Positions 35,607-44,963 of a DNA stretch of 64,000 bases are shown here, in pieces (position 1 is the stretch's first letter; every line of letters begins with the position of its first letter). Location of the stretch: contig NZ_JANHDI010000008.1 in the NCBI RefSeq assembly GCF_024494595.1, forward strand, positions 81,527 to 145,526, written 5' to 3'. This DNA is from Halobellus rarus (lineage in GTDB: Archaea > Halobacteriota > Halobacteria > Halobacteriales > Haloferacaceae). A model generated the notes under the pieces. The model worked only from the letters and a program-made list of their open reading frames with translations. It made no database searches and was not told where the DNA came from. The position numbers and the translations under genes are program-made.

Positions 35607-36818
35607 TTATGCTGGATTGTCGAGGATCGTGTCTAAATAATTTCTTGCGATTGTATCCCAGTCGAAGTGTTCAGCAACGTACTCACGGCCTGCCACCGCA
35701 TACTCTCGTCTCTTGTCTGGATTCTCACGTAACTGGCGAACTGCTGTGGCTAGTGCTTCTCCGTTACCCGGTTCAAACACGATACCTGCGTTGGCCTCGG
35801 TAAGTACCCTTTCTGCCTCTCCTTGTACACCGAGTACGACTGGTAGTTCGGCAGCCATCGACTCTAGCAGCTTGGATGGAAGTGCCATCTTAAACAGATC
35901 GTTCGGTTGTAGATGAACGAGTGCAATATCTGATTTCGCTAAGATACCGGGTACCTCCTCTTTCGGACATCTTCCAGTGAACACGACATTGTCGTGATTC
36001 GTTGCTGCTTGCTCAAGCGTTTCTTTCTCAGCACCGTCTCCAACAATGAGAAACTCTACACCGTCCAGTTTCGGGGCCGCGTCGAGTATCACTGATAGGC
36101 CGTGAGCCCGTCCAATAGTCCCAACGTAGGAGACGGTGAGATCTGTTGAATTATGAGATAGAAGGTCGGTATGTGTATTTGATATTTGATAGAATTCAGG
36201 ATTTATCCCGTTTGGCTGGTACGATATTTTGGATTCATCCACGTCGGCCTCCGTAAGCGGATCAGCGAATGCCTGTACGACGATAATCAGATGATCGGCT
36301 CGATGATAGAGGAACGTCACGGTCCGCTTGAGCAACCAAATAACGAACCCGTTGTCGAAGTCGCTGACGGCCAAGATGGATTCGGGCCACAGATCGCGAA
36401 TCTCGAACACAAACGTCGCTCGCTTGATCCGCGCGATGACCCAGGCGGAGACGCCTGTGAGCGGTTGCGGCGAGGTCGCGATCACGACCGATGGAGAGAC
36501 GTATCGAAGTCCGACAGCCATCGAGATGAGCATAAACCAGAAGAACTTCAGGCTGCGACGGAGGAGATCCCCGCTGGGCGACGTGATCGTTTTCGTATAG
36601 AATACGTCCACATCATCCCGTTTTTCGTGTCGCAACCACTGGTTATCGTACCCGTCGTAGATCTCGCCTTCCGGATAGTCCGGCGCGGAGGTCAACACGG
36701 TCACTGCAGCCTCCTCCGACCACCGTTTGGACAGTTCGTCCCATCTCGTCTGGGAGGCTCCTGTCTCCGGGGGGAAGTACTGCGTTACGACGAGGATCGA
36801 TTCGAATTCGTCCGTCAT
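35607..36818 (-). CDS. Family 4 glycosyltransferase (WbuB-like)
   Basis: A 403-residue GT-B enzyme. The start region ILVVTQYFPPETGASQTRWD is typical of the WbuB/WcaI group of GT4, and the donor site has PSKLLESMAAELPVVLG. I chose the ATG at 36818; a TTG four codons upstream is possible. The ATG overlaps the stop of a 57-codon glycosyltransferase fragment (ATGA). This suggests that a gene pair was once translationally coupled and that the upstream member lost most of its length. One amphipathic stretch near residues 90-110 may bind membrane. Convergent with the diacetamido-sugar operon. Confidence 0.88.
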   Translation of the reverse strand: MTDEFESILVVTQYFPPETGASQTRWDELSKRWSEEAAVTVLTSAPDYPEGEIYDGYDNQWLRHEKRDDVDVFYTKTITSPSGDLLRRSLKFFWFMLISMAVGLRYVSPSVVIATSPQPLTGVSAWVIARIKRATFVFEIRDLWPESILAVSDFDNGFVIWLLKRTVTFLYHRADHLIIVVQAFADPLTEADVDESKISYQPNGINPEFYQISNTHTDLLSHNSTDLTVSYVGTIGRAHGLSVILDAAPKLDGVEFLIVGDGAEKETLEQAATNHDNVVFTGRCPKEEVPGILAKSDIALVHLQPNDLFKMALPSKLLESMAAELPVVLGVQGEAERVLTEANAGIVFEPGNGEALATAVRQLRENPDKRREYAVAGREYVAEHFDWDTIARNYLDTILDNPA

Positions 36819-36988
36819 ACTTGTAGACAATCTCTATTCCAATCTTGAAGCGATTCGTCCGCCCGCGTCGTGAGCACGGTCACGTCGTGACCCATCGTGG
36901 CCTGGTCTCTTGACATCGCGTGGACATAGTAGTCCCCGATTCCCTTCGTGTCGGGAGAGGTCCACGGCGTGACCCGGAGGATTCGCAT
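36815..36988 (-). pseudogene. Glycosyltransferase N-terminal fragment
   Basis: A 57-codon frame starting MRILRVTPWTSPDTKGIGDY with YVHAMSRDQATMGHDVTVLT. This is the N-terminal acceptor-side strand-helix of a GT4 enzyme and nothing more. The frame stops in the TGA that overlaps the next gene's ATG. Probably the remains of a neighbouring glycosyltransferase after an internal deletion. Confidence 0.6.
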
Positions 36989-37059
36989 TATGTTTCCCTA
37001 CCAAACGCCCGCAAACAAACGTATCGATCCGTATTCATCGAACCCCATCTACGGGCCGC

Positions 37060-37596
37060 ACTGAGTCCTCGCCCGAGAGTAAGGTCGTCGAGGCACAACC
37101 ACTTACGAGGCCTCGCCCACGAGCGCTACGCCGAGTACTACGCGAATCACCACGACATAAATATATCCGGGTTCTACTTCTTTTCCGCCTATCGGGCCTC
37201 GGCGGCAAGAGGCACACAAGGACGCGAACACGGTCGCGCAGTTCGCGGATGCGACCGCGCGGCGAGGCCCCAGAACTATTCGGAGACGGCACCTAACGGG
37301 GGATTTCACCCACATCGTAGGATATCGCTCGCGCCTGCGAACTCCCTGCGGCGAGGAACTCACTGGCGTTTACAACGTCGGCACCGAGGAAGCCTACTCG
37401 TTCAACGAGATGGTCGCACTGATCAACAACGCGCTCGGCACCGAAATTGACCCCGCATACGTCGAGTGCCCTTCGACAGTTACGGCATCTTGAAGTTTTG
37501 TGAGGCCACCGGCTGGGAGCCCGAAATCGACTTTGAGGAGGGCGCCGACCACGTCTACGAGCCGTACCACGAGGCTGGCGCTCCCGAGACGAACTA
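37060..37596 (+). pseudogene. NAD-dependent sugar epimerase/dehydratase remnant
   Basis: Fragments in changing frames match the C-terminal half of extended short-chain dehydrogenases: YYANHHDINISGFYFFSAY, then EAHKDANTVAQFADATARG with EAPELFGDGT, then VYNVGTEEAYSFNEMVALIN, then ILKFCEATGWEPEIDFEEGA. The Rossmann half is missing. Multiple frameshifts mean it cannot be functional. The intact epimerase genes at 38711 and 41019 may have replaced it. Confidence 0.65.
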
Positions 37597-37977
37597 AGCG
37601 GGACGCGATCGATAGGAAAGCGTGGCCGTTTCGAGCCACTCCGGAATCTCCGGTCGATCGCCCACTCCACGAGTCGTGATCTGTCACAACCCAATAACCC
37701 CATCTCGTATGGACGTAGTAGTCTATCGATCGTGCGATGGCGACATAGCGTGAGCTGAACGACAAGGGCGTTAGCAGTGCTCACCACGATCTGGTGACTC
37801 CCACGAGAGGCATCCGATCTCGCTGTTGTGACGAAGTGAGGTCGACGTTGGGTCATTGGTCCGCTTCCGTCCTGCGTGGGGATCGTGTTCCGTGACGGAT
37901 TAAGATGGGGGCCGATCGTATCTTCGACAATATGATGATCTATAAATCACCATACTGTTCTAACGTCCTCTGGCACG
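37597..37977. other. Intergenic gap, nothing recognised
   Basis: 381 bp between two pseudogenes. Short frames on both strands show no family features. A TATAAATC element near 37940-37950 fits the promoter of the decayed regulator that follows. Confidence 0.4.
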
Positions 37978-38460
37978 ATGTCCGATGAGACGCCTCCCGT
38001 TAGAACAGACATTGCTAAATGGCGACGGCGAACGCCGTGACGTAAATGCTGTCGTCACGGAAGAGTGGATCGGGAAGACGACGCCGTTCGAACGAGTGTG
38101 AGAGATCGTCCGACAAATCTACGATACCGGATCAGCTACGCACATCGCTGATTGCTCCTATGTGTCGTCGATGGCGGCGCGAAAACATCTCCGGACGCTT
38201 TATTGATGCCGGCGAGATGACGACATCCCAAGAGAGACAGACGACCCTGTACCGCCGGGTGGAGATAGCTATCGTCATCGAGCACTCACGATCACTCCTT
38301 GCGGAACGGACGCCCGTAGAGATCGCAACCGGAATTGCCGATATGAATGCGAAATACGGGAGTGGCGCGAGACACCCGAAAAGTTTGCCTGTGAACTGGA
38401 TATCGACGTCGATCTGTCTCTCCCTCATCTATACCACCCGTCAGCACGACCGACCGTCAC
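37978..38460 (+). pseudogene. Decayed winged-helix regulator (DUF7342-like)
   Basis: The gene opens MSDETPPVRTDIAKW and, after a frame change, reads EEWIGKTTPFERV, a TGA in place of Arg, EIVRQIYDTGSATHIADCSY, VSSMAARKHLRTLY and, in another frame, DAGEMTTSQERQTTLYRRVE. This is the winged-helix pattern of haloarchaeal regulators that I associate with DUF7342. An intact member of the same type lies at 61648. At least one stop and two frame changes. Confidence 0.6.
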
Positions 38461-38710
38461 TTCCGGGTTCGCTTCGTTGCGTTGTGAGTTCCAGATCGAT
38501 TGCTTTGCGGTCCAATGACACTGTTCCGCCAGCGGGGCACAATCTTTCGAGCGTCGTTGACACTCACCCCGACGGCCTATCTCTTGGAGCACGAAAGATC
38601 AAATGGATGGTGTCCGAGACAGATCCTACCACAAAAATCATTCAAATAACGACCACCACGAACTGATACACAAAGTTAACGTGTTCCTACCACGGATACT
38701 ACTCTAATTG

Positions 38711-39685
38711 ATGTCAATCCTGGTTACTGGGGGGGCGGGATTCATCGGCTCGCATCTCGTTGATCACCTCCTCGCCGAGACCGACTATCGGGTTGTCGTC
38801 CTTGACGACTTTTCGACGGGGAGTGCGTCGAACCTCGCACATCTTGACACCGATCGCCTCGAAACTATCGACGGTGACGTGCGCGATGAATCTCTCGTCG
38901 CCAAGTTAGTCTCTGGGGCAGATGCCGTCTACCACCTTGCGGCCGCTGTCGGCGTGAAGACGATTGTCGAGAATCCCTTGGATTCGATGCAGACAAACCT
39001 CGAAGGGACGAAGAACGTCCTTGAGGCGGCCGCTGCGAGCGATTCCACGCCGACGTTCGTTGCATCCTCCTCTGAAGTGTACGGTAAGTCAGAGCCCGTC
39101 CCGTTCGCGGAGGGAGACGACCGCGTGTACGGTTCGACCACCTCGCAGAGGTGGGGATACGCCACCGCCAAGGCCGCTGATGAGTTCCTAGCGCTGGGGT
39201 TCCACGCCGAACGCGACCTTCCAGTCGTCATCGGCCGCTACTTCAACATCGTGGGCCCACGACAGACGGGTCAGTACGGAATGGTGATTCCCACGTTCGT
39301 CGAGCAGGCACTCGCCGGCGACGACCTTACGGTCTACGGCGACGGCACGCAGACTCGCAGCTTCACCCACGTCGAAGACGCTGTCTCGATCACCCACGAC
39401 CTCCTGACGACCCCCGATGGGCACGGTGAGGTGTTCAACGTCGGTGCGCCGGATCCGACGTCGATCAACGATCTCGCGAAGCGCGTCATTGAGCTCACCG
39501 GCTCCGACTCGGAGATCACTCACGTCCCGTTCGCGGAGGCGTATGACGAGGACTTCGAGGAGCCCGACGAGCGCGAACCCGATGTCTCGAAACTCCACGA
39601 TGCGCTCGGTCGCGCACCAACGGCCGACCTCGACTGGATCCTGCGTGACGTGATCGATGAACGGACCGACGAGGTGATCGCCTGA
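38711..39685 (+). CDS. NAD-dependent sugar epimerase/dehydratase
   Basis: A 324-residue extended short-chain dehydrogenase. GGAGFIGSHLVDHLL binds NAD, SSSEVYG supplies the catalytic Ser/Thr position and the Tyr-x-x-x-Lys pair is YATAK. RYFNIVGPRQTGQYGMVIP and RSFTHVEDAV are typical of UDP-glucose/UDP-hexuronate epimerases and related dehydratases; the exact substrate is open. I used the ATG at 38711 rather than the TTG before it. Its stop overlaps the next gene's ATG by one base, so this is the head of a three-gene operon. Confidence 0.88.
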   Translation: MSILVTGGAGFIGSHLVDHLLAETDYRVVVLDDFSTGSASNLAHLDTDRLETIDGDVRDESLVAKLVSGADAVYHLAAAVGVKTIVENPLDSMQTNLEGTKNVLEAAAASDSTPTFVASSSEVYGKSEPVPFAEGDDRVYGSTTSQRWGYATAKAADEFLALGFHAERDLPVVIGRYFNIVGPRQTGQYGMVIPTFVEQALAGDDLTVYGDGTQTRSFTHVEDAVSITHDLLTTPDGHGEVFNVGAPDPTSINDLAKRVIELTGSDSEITHVPFAEAYDEDFEEPDEREPDVSKLHDALGRAPTADLDWILRDVIDERTDEVIA

Positions 39686-41022
39686 TGCAGGGCATCAAGG
39701 AACGCCTCGCTGACCGCGAGGCCGAGATCGGCGTGATCGGGCTCGGATACGTCGGCCTGCCGTTGAGCCTCGCCTTCGTGGATGCCGGGTTCGACGTCCA
39801 CGGGTTCGATATCGATGAGAAGCGCGTCGAGCGCCTGCAAGCCGGAGATAGCTACGTCGACGACGTGAGCGATACCGATCTGGCGGCAGGGCTCAACGAC
39901 GGGTTCACCCTGGCGTCAACCTCGGATATCGTTGCCGACTGCGACGCGTACATCATCGCGGTTCCGACTAGTATCTCGGACGGGGAACCGGCGATGGGCG
40001 CAGTCCGGGCTGCCGCGAAAACGATCGCCAAGCAGGCGGGCAAGCGCGAGACGCTCATCGTGGTCTCTAGCACTGTTTACCCCGGTGCGACAAACGAAGT
40101 GGTCGCCCCGATTGTCACCGCCGATCGATCCGCCGGGTCGACTCTGTTCGCGATGGTTCCTGAGAGGCTCAATCCCGGCGGAGACCACGAGATCGGAGAG
40201 ATCCCACTCGTAGTGGGTGCTGACAACCCAACTGCGCGGGACGCCACAAAGATGCTCTTCGGAACTATCACCGAGACCGTTTCGGTAGATGCGACCGAGA
40301 CAGCAGCGCTCTCGAAGACCCTGGAAAACACCTACCGGATGGTGAATATCGCGCTCGTGAATCAACTCGTCGCGCTCGCCGAGCGGCTTGACGCCGATGT
40401 GTGGGAAGCGATTGAGGCTGCCGGTACCAAACCGTTCGGGTTTCAGGCGTTCGAGCCCGGACCGGGCGTCGGCGGTCACTGTATTCCGATCGACCCGCAG
40501 TTTCTCACTTGGCAGGCCGACGAACTTGGGACCGAGCTCCCGTTTATCGAGCACGCCCACGAGGTAAACGAGGAGATGCCCGGTCGAGTCGTCGACGGCG
40601 TGACCACCGCGCTCGAAGCCCGTGGCATTTCTCCTGATGACGCCTCGGTGCTAGCGTTCGGCGCGGCGTACAAATCGAACGTCGGCGACCCAAGACACTC
40701 GCCGGCGATCGAGGTGTTCAACGGCCTCCGACGACACACCAACGTGACCCTCGTCGATCCACACGTCGATCCCGAAGAAGCTCGGATCCCGATTGTTGAC
40801 ACTGTGAGCGCCGGGGAGATAGAAGCGGCCGACGCGGTTGTCCTCCTTGTAAATCACGATGCGTTCGACCTAGAGCGGCTCGGCGAGCTGGCGAGCTTTG
40901 TCTACGACGCGAAGAACGCGATGCCGTCAGATGCGTCCGCGACTGTAGTGACGCTTGGAAACGTCGATACGGAGCTGCAATCGCACGCTCTCAGATACGC
41001 ACCCGCGGGAGGACAGCGATGA
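39685..41022 (+). CDS. UDP-sugar 6-dehydrogenase (WecC/Ugd type)
   Basis: A 445-residue nucleotide-sugar dehydrogenase. IGVIGLGYVGLPLSLAF binds NAD, VPERLNPGGDHEIGEIP is the mid-domain signature and GPGVGGHCIPIDPQFL carries the catalytic Cys (about residue 266). It likely makes UDP-ManNAcA or a related uronic acid; WecC-like features are strongest. Distinct from the enzyme at 34201: the two differ in length and in the residues after the Cys motif. It sits between two epimerases with overlapping start and stop codons on both sides. Confidence 0.9.
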   Translation: MQGIKERLADREAEIGVIGLGYVGLPLSLAFVDAGFDVHGFDIDEKRVERLQAGDSYVDDVSDTDLAAGLNDGFTLASTSDIVADCDAYIIAVPTSISDGEPAMGAVRAAAKTIAKQAGKRETLIVVSSTVYPGATNEVVAPIVTADRSAGSTLFAMVPERLNPGGDHEIGEIPLVVGADNPTARDATKMLFGTITETVSVDATETAALSKTLENTYRMVNIALVNQLVALAERLDADVWEAIEAAGTKPFGFQAFEPGPGVGGHCIPIDPQFLTWQADELGTELPFIEHAHEVNEEMPGRVVDGVTTALEARGISPDDASVLAFGAAYKSNVGDPRHSPAIEVFNGLRRHTNVTLVDPHVDPEEARIPIVDTVSAGEIEAADAVVLLVNHDAFDLERLGELASFVYDAKNAMPSDASATVVTLGNVDTELQSHALRYAPAGGQR

Positions 41023-41936
41023 CCGAATTGGGCCCAACGGATCAAACCGTTCTCGTTACAGGTGGAGCCGGATTTATCGGGTCGCACCTCGTTGAGCACC
41101 TCGTTGATGACAACGAGGTCCGGGTTCTCGATAACCTTTCGACCGGATCACGGGAAAATCTGCCTGCAGATGCAGAGCTCATCGTCGGAGACGTTCGCAG
41201 TACGGACGATCTGTCTCGGGCCACTCGAGACATCGATGTTGTGTTTCATCAGGCCGCACAGGTCAGTGTCGAACGCTCGATAAACGACCCTACCGAGAGC
41301 TTCTCGAGTAATATTGAACCGACGATAGACGTTTTGGAATTGGCTCGGAAGCGGGATTTCCGTGTCATCGTGGCTTCAAGCTGCGCCATCTACGGTGATC
41401 CAGAATATACTCCAATCGATGAGAGTCATCGGACGGAACCCAACTCACCGTACGGGTTGGAGAAACTCACTGTCGATCGCTACACACAGTTGTATAACGA
41501 GCTATATGATATCGAAACGGTTGCCCTCCGCTATTTCAACGTCTATGGGCCGCGTCAATCGGTAGGTGACTACAGCGGCGTAATAAGTGTCTTCAGAGAG
41601 CAAGCCAACGCTGGGGAAGATCTGACTGTCGAAGGAGACGGCCAGCAGACACGTGATTTCGTTCACGTGGACGATATCGTACGGGCGAATATGTACGCAG
41701 CCGAGACGAAAGAAACGGGATACGCGTACAACGTTGGTACCGGTTCAGCGACTTCGATCCGGGAATTGGCCGAGATAATCCAGGATCTGTCGGATTCAAC
41801 TCCAGATATCGTTCACATAGCGGAACGGAAAGGGGACATCGAGGAAAGTGAAGCGGACCTCACAAAGATACAGAATAAACTCGGTTTCGAGCCGAGAGTA
41901 CCGCTAAAAGAGGGGCTCCGATCGCTAATGAACTAA
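41019..41936 (+). CDS. UDP-glucose/GlcNAc 4-epimerase-like protein
   Basis: A 305-residue extended short-chain dehydrogenase. VLVTGGAGFIGSHLVEHL, ASSCAIYGDPEYTPIDE and the YGLEK catalytic pair are visible. RYFNVYGPRQSVGDYSGVIS and TRDFVHVDDIV resemble GalE/WbpP-type 4-epimerases. Third gene of the operon. With the two upstream enzymes it could convert UDP-GlcNAc to UDP-GalNAc or a galacturonic form. It ends 3 bases before the convergent sugar transferase gene. Confidence 0.9.
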   Translation: MTELGPTDQTVLVTGGAGFIGSHLVEHLVDDNEVRVLDNLSTGSRENLPADAELIVGDVRSTDDLSRATRDIDVVFHQAAQVSVERSINDPTESFSSNIEPTIDVLELARKRDFRVIVASSCAIYGDPEYTPIDESHRTEPNSPYGLEKLTVDRYTQLYNELYDIETVALRYFNVYGPRQSVGDYSGVISVFREQANAGEDLTVEGDGQQTRDFVHVDDIVRANMYAAETKETGYAYNVGTGSATSIRELAEIIQDLSDSTPDIVHIAERKGDIEESEADLTKIQNKLGFEPRVPLKEGLRSLMN

Positions 41937-41939
41937 TAG

Positions 41940-43340
41940 TCAGTGGAGTATACTTCCTACGTCTTCGAGTACCTTCCAAATCTGTCGCAAGACGATCTGG
42001 ATATCGTACGTAAACGACTGGTTTCGGATGTACTTTATGTCGTACCGGAGTTTTCGTTCGGGCTCTTTGCCCGTCGCGTCGTGTATCTGCGCGAGTCCGG
42101 TCAGTCCGGGTTTAACGAACCATCTCTGCCGCCAATCGGTCAACTGGCTCTCGTAGTCTGATTCGAGTTCGGTTATCGCCGGGCGAGGACCGACGACGCT
42201 CATTTCCCCCGTCAAGATGGGCCACAGTTGTGGTATCTCGTCTAGGTGCGTTACGCGGAGAAAATCACCCAGGGCGGTCCGTCTGTCGCCGTCGATATCG
42301 AGATCGACGTCCTCGTCGACCGGCTTCAACGTCCGGAATTTGTAGACGGTGAACGTATCTCCGAATTTGTACGTTCGCTCCTGGGTGAAGAACACAGGGC
42401 CGTGCCCTTCGATCTTGATCGCTGCCGCGATTAGCAGGATGACCGGCGACAAGACGAGTAACGCGGTCCCCGCAAAGACGACGTCGAACAGTCGCTTGAG
42501 CATCCGATCTTGGACGTCCCAGGGTTCGAGGTCGATGTCGACAATCGGCCTTTCATCGCCCGTTGGGTTGACGAGGAGGCTATCGACGTGGTCGACGTGA
42601 GTTTTGGCCTCGATTCCGTGTTCATAACAGGTGTGTAATGCACCGAAGAATTCCGCTCGGTTGGCTCCCTCAAACGCGAGGATTGCCGAATCGATGCTGT
42701 GTTTTTGGATTACATCCTCGAATCGGGAGAGTCCACCTACGTACCCGTGCTCGAAGGACGCTTGTCCGCCGTCGGTGACACTTTGTGACTCTTGATCAGC
42801 GGAATCGTCACCAGACCGATACGGTGTCGGGGGCGCAACGTACCCCAGCATCGGTCCGTCGTACGCCTTGACGATTCGCTCAATCATCGCGGGATCGTCG
42901 CCGACGACGACGGCCCGCTCCGTTCGCGTGTCGGGCTGGCGGAGCCAGATGAACCACAGCGGCAGCACGACAAGCAGGATCGGCGTCAACAACAAGAGTG
43001 TGAGCCGCGGCACTCGGTAGGTGTAATCGAAGTAGCCGATCGTCGCGAGCGCGAATACAGCGACTATTACTCGCTTTTGGGCCAGCGCGATGATATCAAG
43101 GATCCGCCGCGGCCGCGGCTTATACAGCGGGAGGAACGCGCCCGTCACCACGGCGGCAGTTAACAGCACTTCAAGTGAGAGTTCGATTCCGGTTGGTAAA
43201 TCAGTCGGGAGTCGCGACAAGGCCGGCAGCGACGTCACCGCGGCTTGGATAGTCCCGTTGTTCACGGCGACGACGCTGCCAGCCGTGAGTACGGCGACGC
43301 CGAGAACACTCGCGAACCGATACCGCCAACCAGTCTCCAT
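41940..43340 (-). CDS. Polyisoprenyl-phosphate hexose-1-phosphate transferase (WcaJ/PglC type)
   Basis: A 466-residue initiating phosphoglycosyl transferase, which moves a sugar-1-phosphate onto a polyprenyl (dolichyl) phosphate to begin a glycan. The N-terminal half has about four to five membrane helices and a degenerate nucleotide-binding part (RAVVVGDDPAMIERIV). The catalytic half starts at KRLFDVVFAGTALLVLSPVI; then come FFTQERTYKFGDTFTVYKFRT, the usual Asp-Glu dyad region HLDEIPQLWPILTGEMSVVG and PRP, and KPGLTGLAQI. All key blocks are present. It faces the epimerase operon in convergent orientation. Confidence 0.93.
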   Translation of the reverse strand: METGWRYRFASVLGVAVLTAGSVVAVNNGTIQAAVTSLPALSRLPTDLPTGIELSLEVLLTAAVVTGAFLPLYKPRPRRILDIIALAQKRVIVAVFALATIGYFDYTYRVPRLTLLLLTPILLVVLPLWFIWLRQPDTRTERAVVVGDDPAMIERIVKAYDGPMLGYVAPPTPYRSGDDSADQESQSVTDGGQASFEHGYVGGLSRFEDVIQKHSIDSAILAFEGANRAEFFGALHTCYEHGIEAKTHVDHVDSLLVNPTGDERPIVDIDLEPWDVQDRMLKRLFDVVFAGTALLVLSPVILLIAAAIKIEGHGPVFFTQERTYKFGDTFTVYKFRTLKPVDEDVDLDIDGDRRTALGDFLRVTHLDEIPQLWPILTGEMSVVGPRPAITELESDYESQLTDWRQRWFVKPGLTGLAQIHDATGKEPERKLRYDIKYIRNQSFTYDIQIVLRQIWKVLEDVGSILH

Positions 43341-43790
43341 TACTGCGTGATTGTCAGTCGGGCTATCTTAAGGTCTGTGTTATGATTTCTAGAAGCTTCC
43401 TACTGGTTGAGCCCTTTGTGTGGTGCCTCCGACGCATTTCGGTTAGTTCTCGGGGTGTTCAGATACACGATCGTTACAGTAGTCTTTGCGAATCAGCACA
43501 CACTTGACCGCACACTGTTGGGCGATCGGATGTGCATACAATTCAAAAGCACATATTGCTGAGAAATCACCCCCGGGTAGGATTAGAAAGGAAGTCACTC
43601 GACAGAGACACGTAACACAAGGACCGACGGAGCGATGGACAGGAACGACGAGGTTCACAGTAAACACTCAAACTGAGGACCGGGAACTTCCGACGGTTTC
43701 ATCGCTGGAACCGTCGCGTCTCCCCGTGCCTAAACTGAACCCTACGCTTTCTGCCAAAGGCCTATATCTCGCGACGAAAACCAGTGGATT
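43341..43790. other. 450-bp divergent promoter region
   Basis: Between the sugar transferase and the GlmU-like gene. It contains a perfect 8-bp-stem hairpin (CGACGGTT ... AACCGTCG, 43691-43716) and the promoter of the downstream operon. No gene is convincing. Confidence 0.5.
43761..43768 (+). promoter_or_regulatory. TATA box of the UDP-GlcNAc operon
   Basis: CCTATATC is centred 27 bases before the ATG at 43791, the standard distance for a leaderless archaeal promoter. Confidence 0.6.
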
Positions 43791-44957
43791 ATGAAAGCAG
43801 TCGTACTCGCGGCGGGGAAAGGACGGCGACTCTGGCCGCTCACAGAGAACCGTCCAAAGCCGATGCTTCCGGTCGCGAACCGCCCGATTCTCGAACACAT
43901 CTTCGACGCTCTCGCGCAGACTGCGGTTTCGGAGGTCCTCTGCGTTGTCGGCGCAAACCGCGAGCGCATCCAAAATCACGTTGGCGGTACCTACCGCGAC
44001 CTCGAGATCTCCTATGTCGTCCAGGAGCCACAACTCGGCACGGGCCACGCCCTCCTGCAGGCGGAATCATTGCTTGGTGAGTCCTTCATCGCGTTGAACG
44101 GCGACCGAATCATCGATGCGGAGTTGATCGAGGCGGTCATCGATCGGCAGCGAGAGACAACCGAGCCGGTGATGGCGATTACCCGCGTCAAGGAGCCGAG
44201 TCGGTACGGCGTCGTCGCACTCGACGGCAAAACTGTCATCGGCCTTGACGAACAGCCACTCCCCGACCGCACAAAATCGAACTACATCAACGCTGGCGTC
44301 TACGCTTTCGGGCCCGAGATATTCGCTGCGATCCGCCGTATCGACACCCACGGCGAACAAGCGCTCACCGACGCATTAGCGTCCTATATCGACGACCGTC
44401 GTCTCGAAGCGGTTCGCTATCGGGGCACGTGGTTGGACATCTCGAAGCCGTGGGACCTTCTGACGGTTAACAGTACGCTCCTTGGGACCGAGCGAGCACC
44501 AAAGGCGCCAGGGCGAAGCACCGCCATCGACGAGTCGGCCGTGGTCGCCGACGGGACCGCAATCGGTGACGATACCGTGATTCACCCACAGGCCGCAGTA
44601 TTGGGTGGCGTCAGCCTCGGCGACAACGTCAGTGTCGGCGCCGGTACGATCGTTGAAAATGCGATTCTTTTATCTGATGTGACACTCAAACGTGGAGCAG
44701 TAGTGACAGACTGTATCGTCGGCGCGAATACGACACTCGGCCCGAATACCACGATTGAGGGCGGGCGAGCCGATGTCATCCTCGAAGAGACCCTCCATCA
44801 GGACGTCACTCTCGGGGCGTTGCTCGGTGACAATGTGGCTGGCGGCGGCAACGTCACGATTACGCCCGGTACGATCGTCGGGAACGACGTCACACTCGGG
44901 AGCGGGACCTACGTTTCGAGGCAGGTCGACGACGACAGTCACGTCCAGCGGGGGTAA
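43791..44957 (+). CDS. Bifunctional sugar-1-phosphate nucleotidylyl-/acetyltransferase (GlmU-like)
   Basis: A 388-residue enzyme. The N-terminal transferase domain has AAGKGRRLWPLTENRPKPM, LGTGHALLQAE and LNGDRII. From about residue 240 a left-handed beta-helix with hexads such as IGDDTVIHPQAAVLGGVSLG and VSVGAGTIVEN supplies the acetyltransferase side. In archaea such enzymes convert glucosamine-1-phosphate to UDP-GlcNAc. GlmS follows 6 bases later, which makes that role the most likely. Glucose-1-phosphate use cannot be excluded from sequence. Confidence 0.9.
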   Translation: MKAVVLAAGKGRRLWPLTENRPKPMLPVANRPILEHIFDALAQTAVSEVLCVVGANRERIQNHVGGTYRDLEISYVVQEPQLGTGHALLQAESLLGESFIALNGDRIIDAELIEAVIDRQRETTEPVMAITRVKEPSRYGVVALDGKTVIGLDEQPLPDRTKSNYINAGVYAFGPEIFAAIRRIDTHGEQALTDALASYIDDRRLEAVRYRGTWLDISKPWDLLTVNSTLLGTERAPKAPGRSTAIDESAVVADGTAIGDDTVIHPQAAVLGGVSLGDNVSVGAGTIVENAILLSDVTLKRGAVVTDCIVGANTTLGPNTTIEGGRADVILEETLHQDVTLGALLGDNVAGGGNVTITPGTIVGNDVTLGSGTYVSRQVDDDSHVQRG

Positions 44958-44963
44958 GCACCT

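Noticed and set aside
38046..38666. A 206-codon frame read as an intact gene
   Set aside because: It joins out-of-frame pieces; only part of it is in the true frame of the decayed winged-helix regulator, and the rest is random Ser/Arg/Thr-rich sequence.
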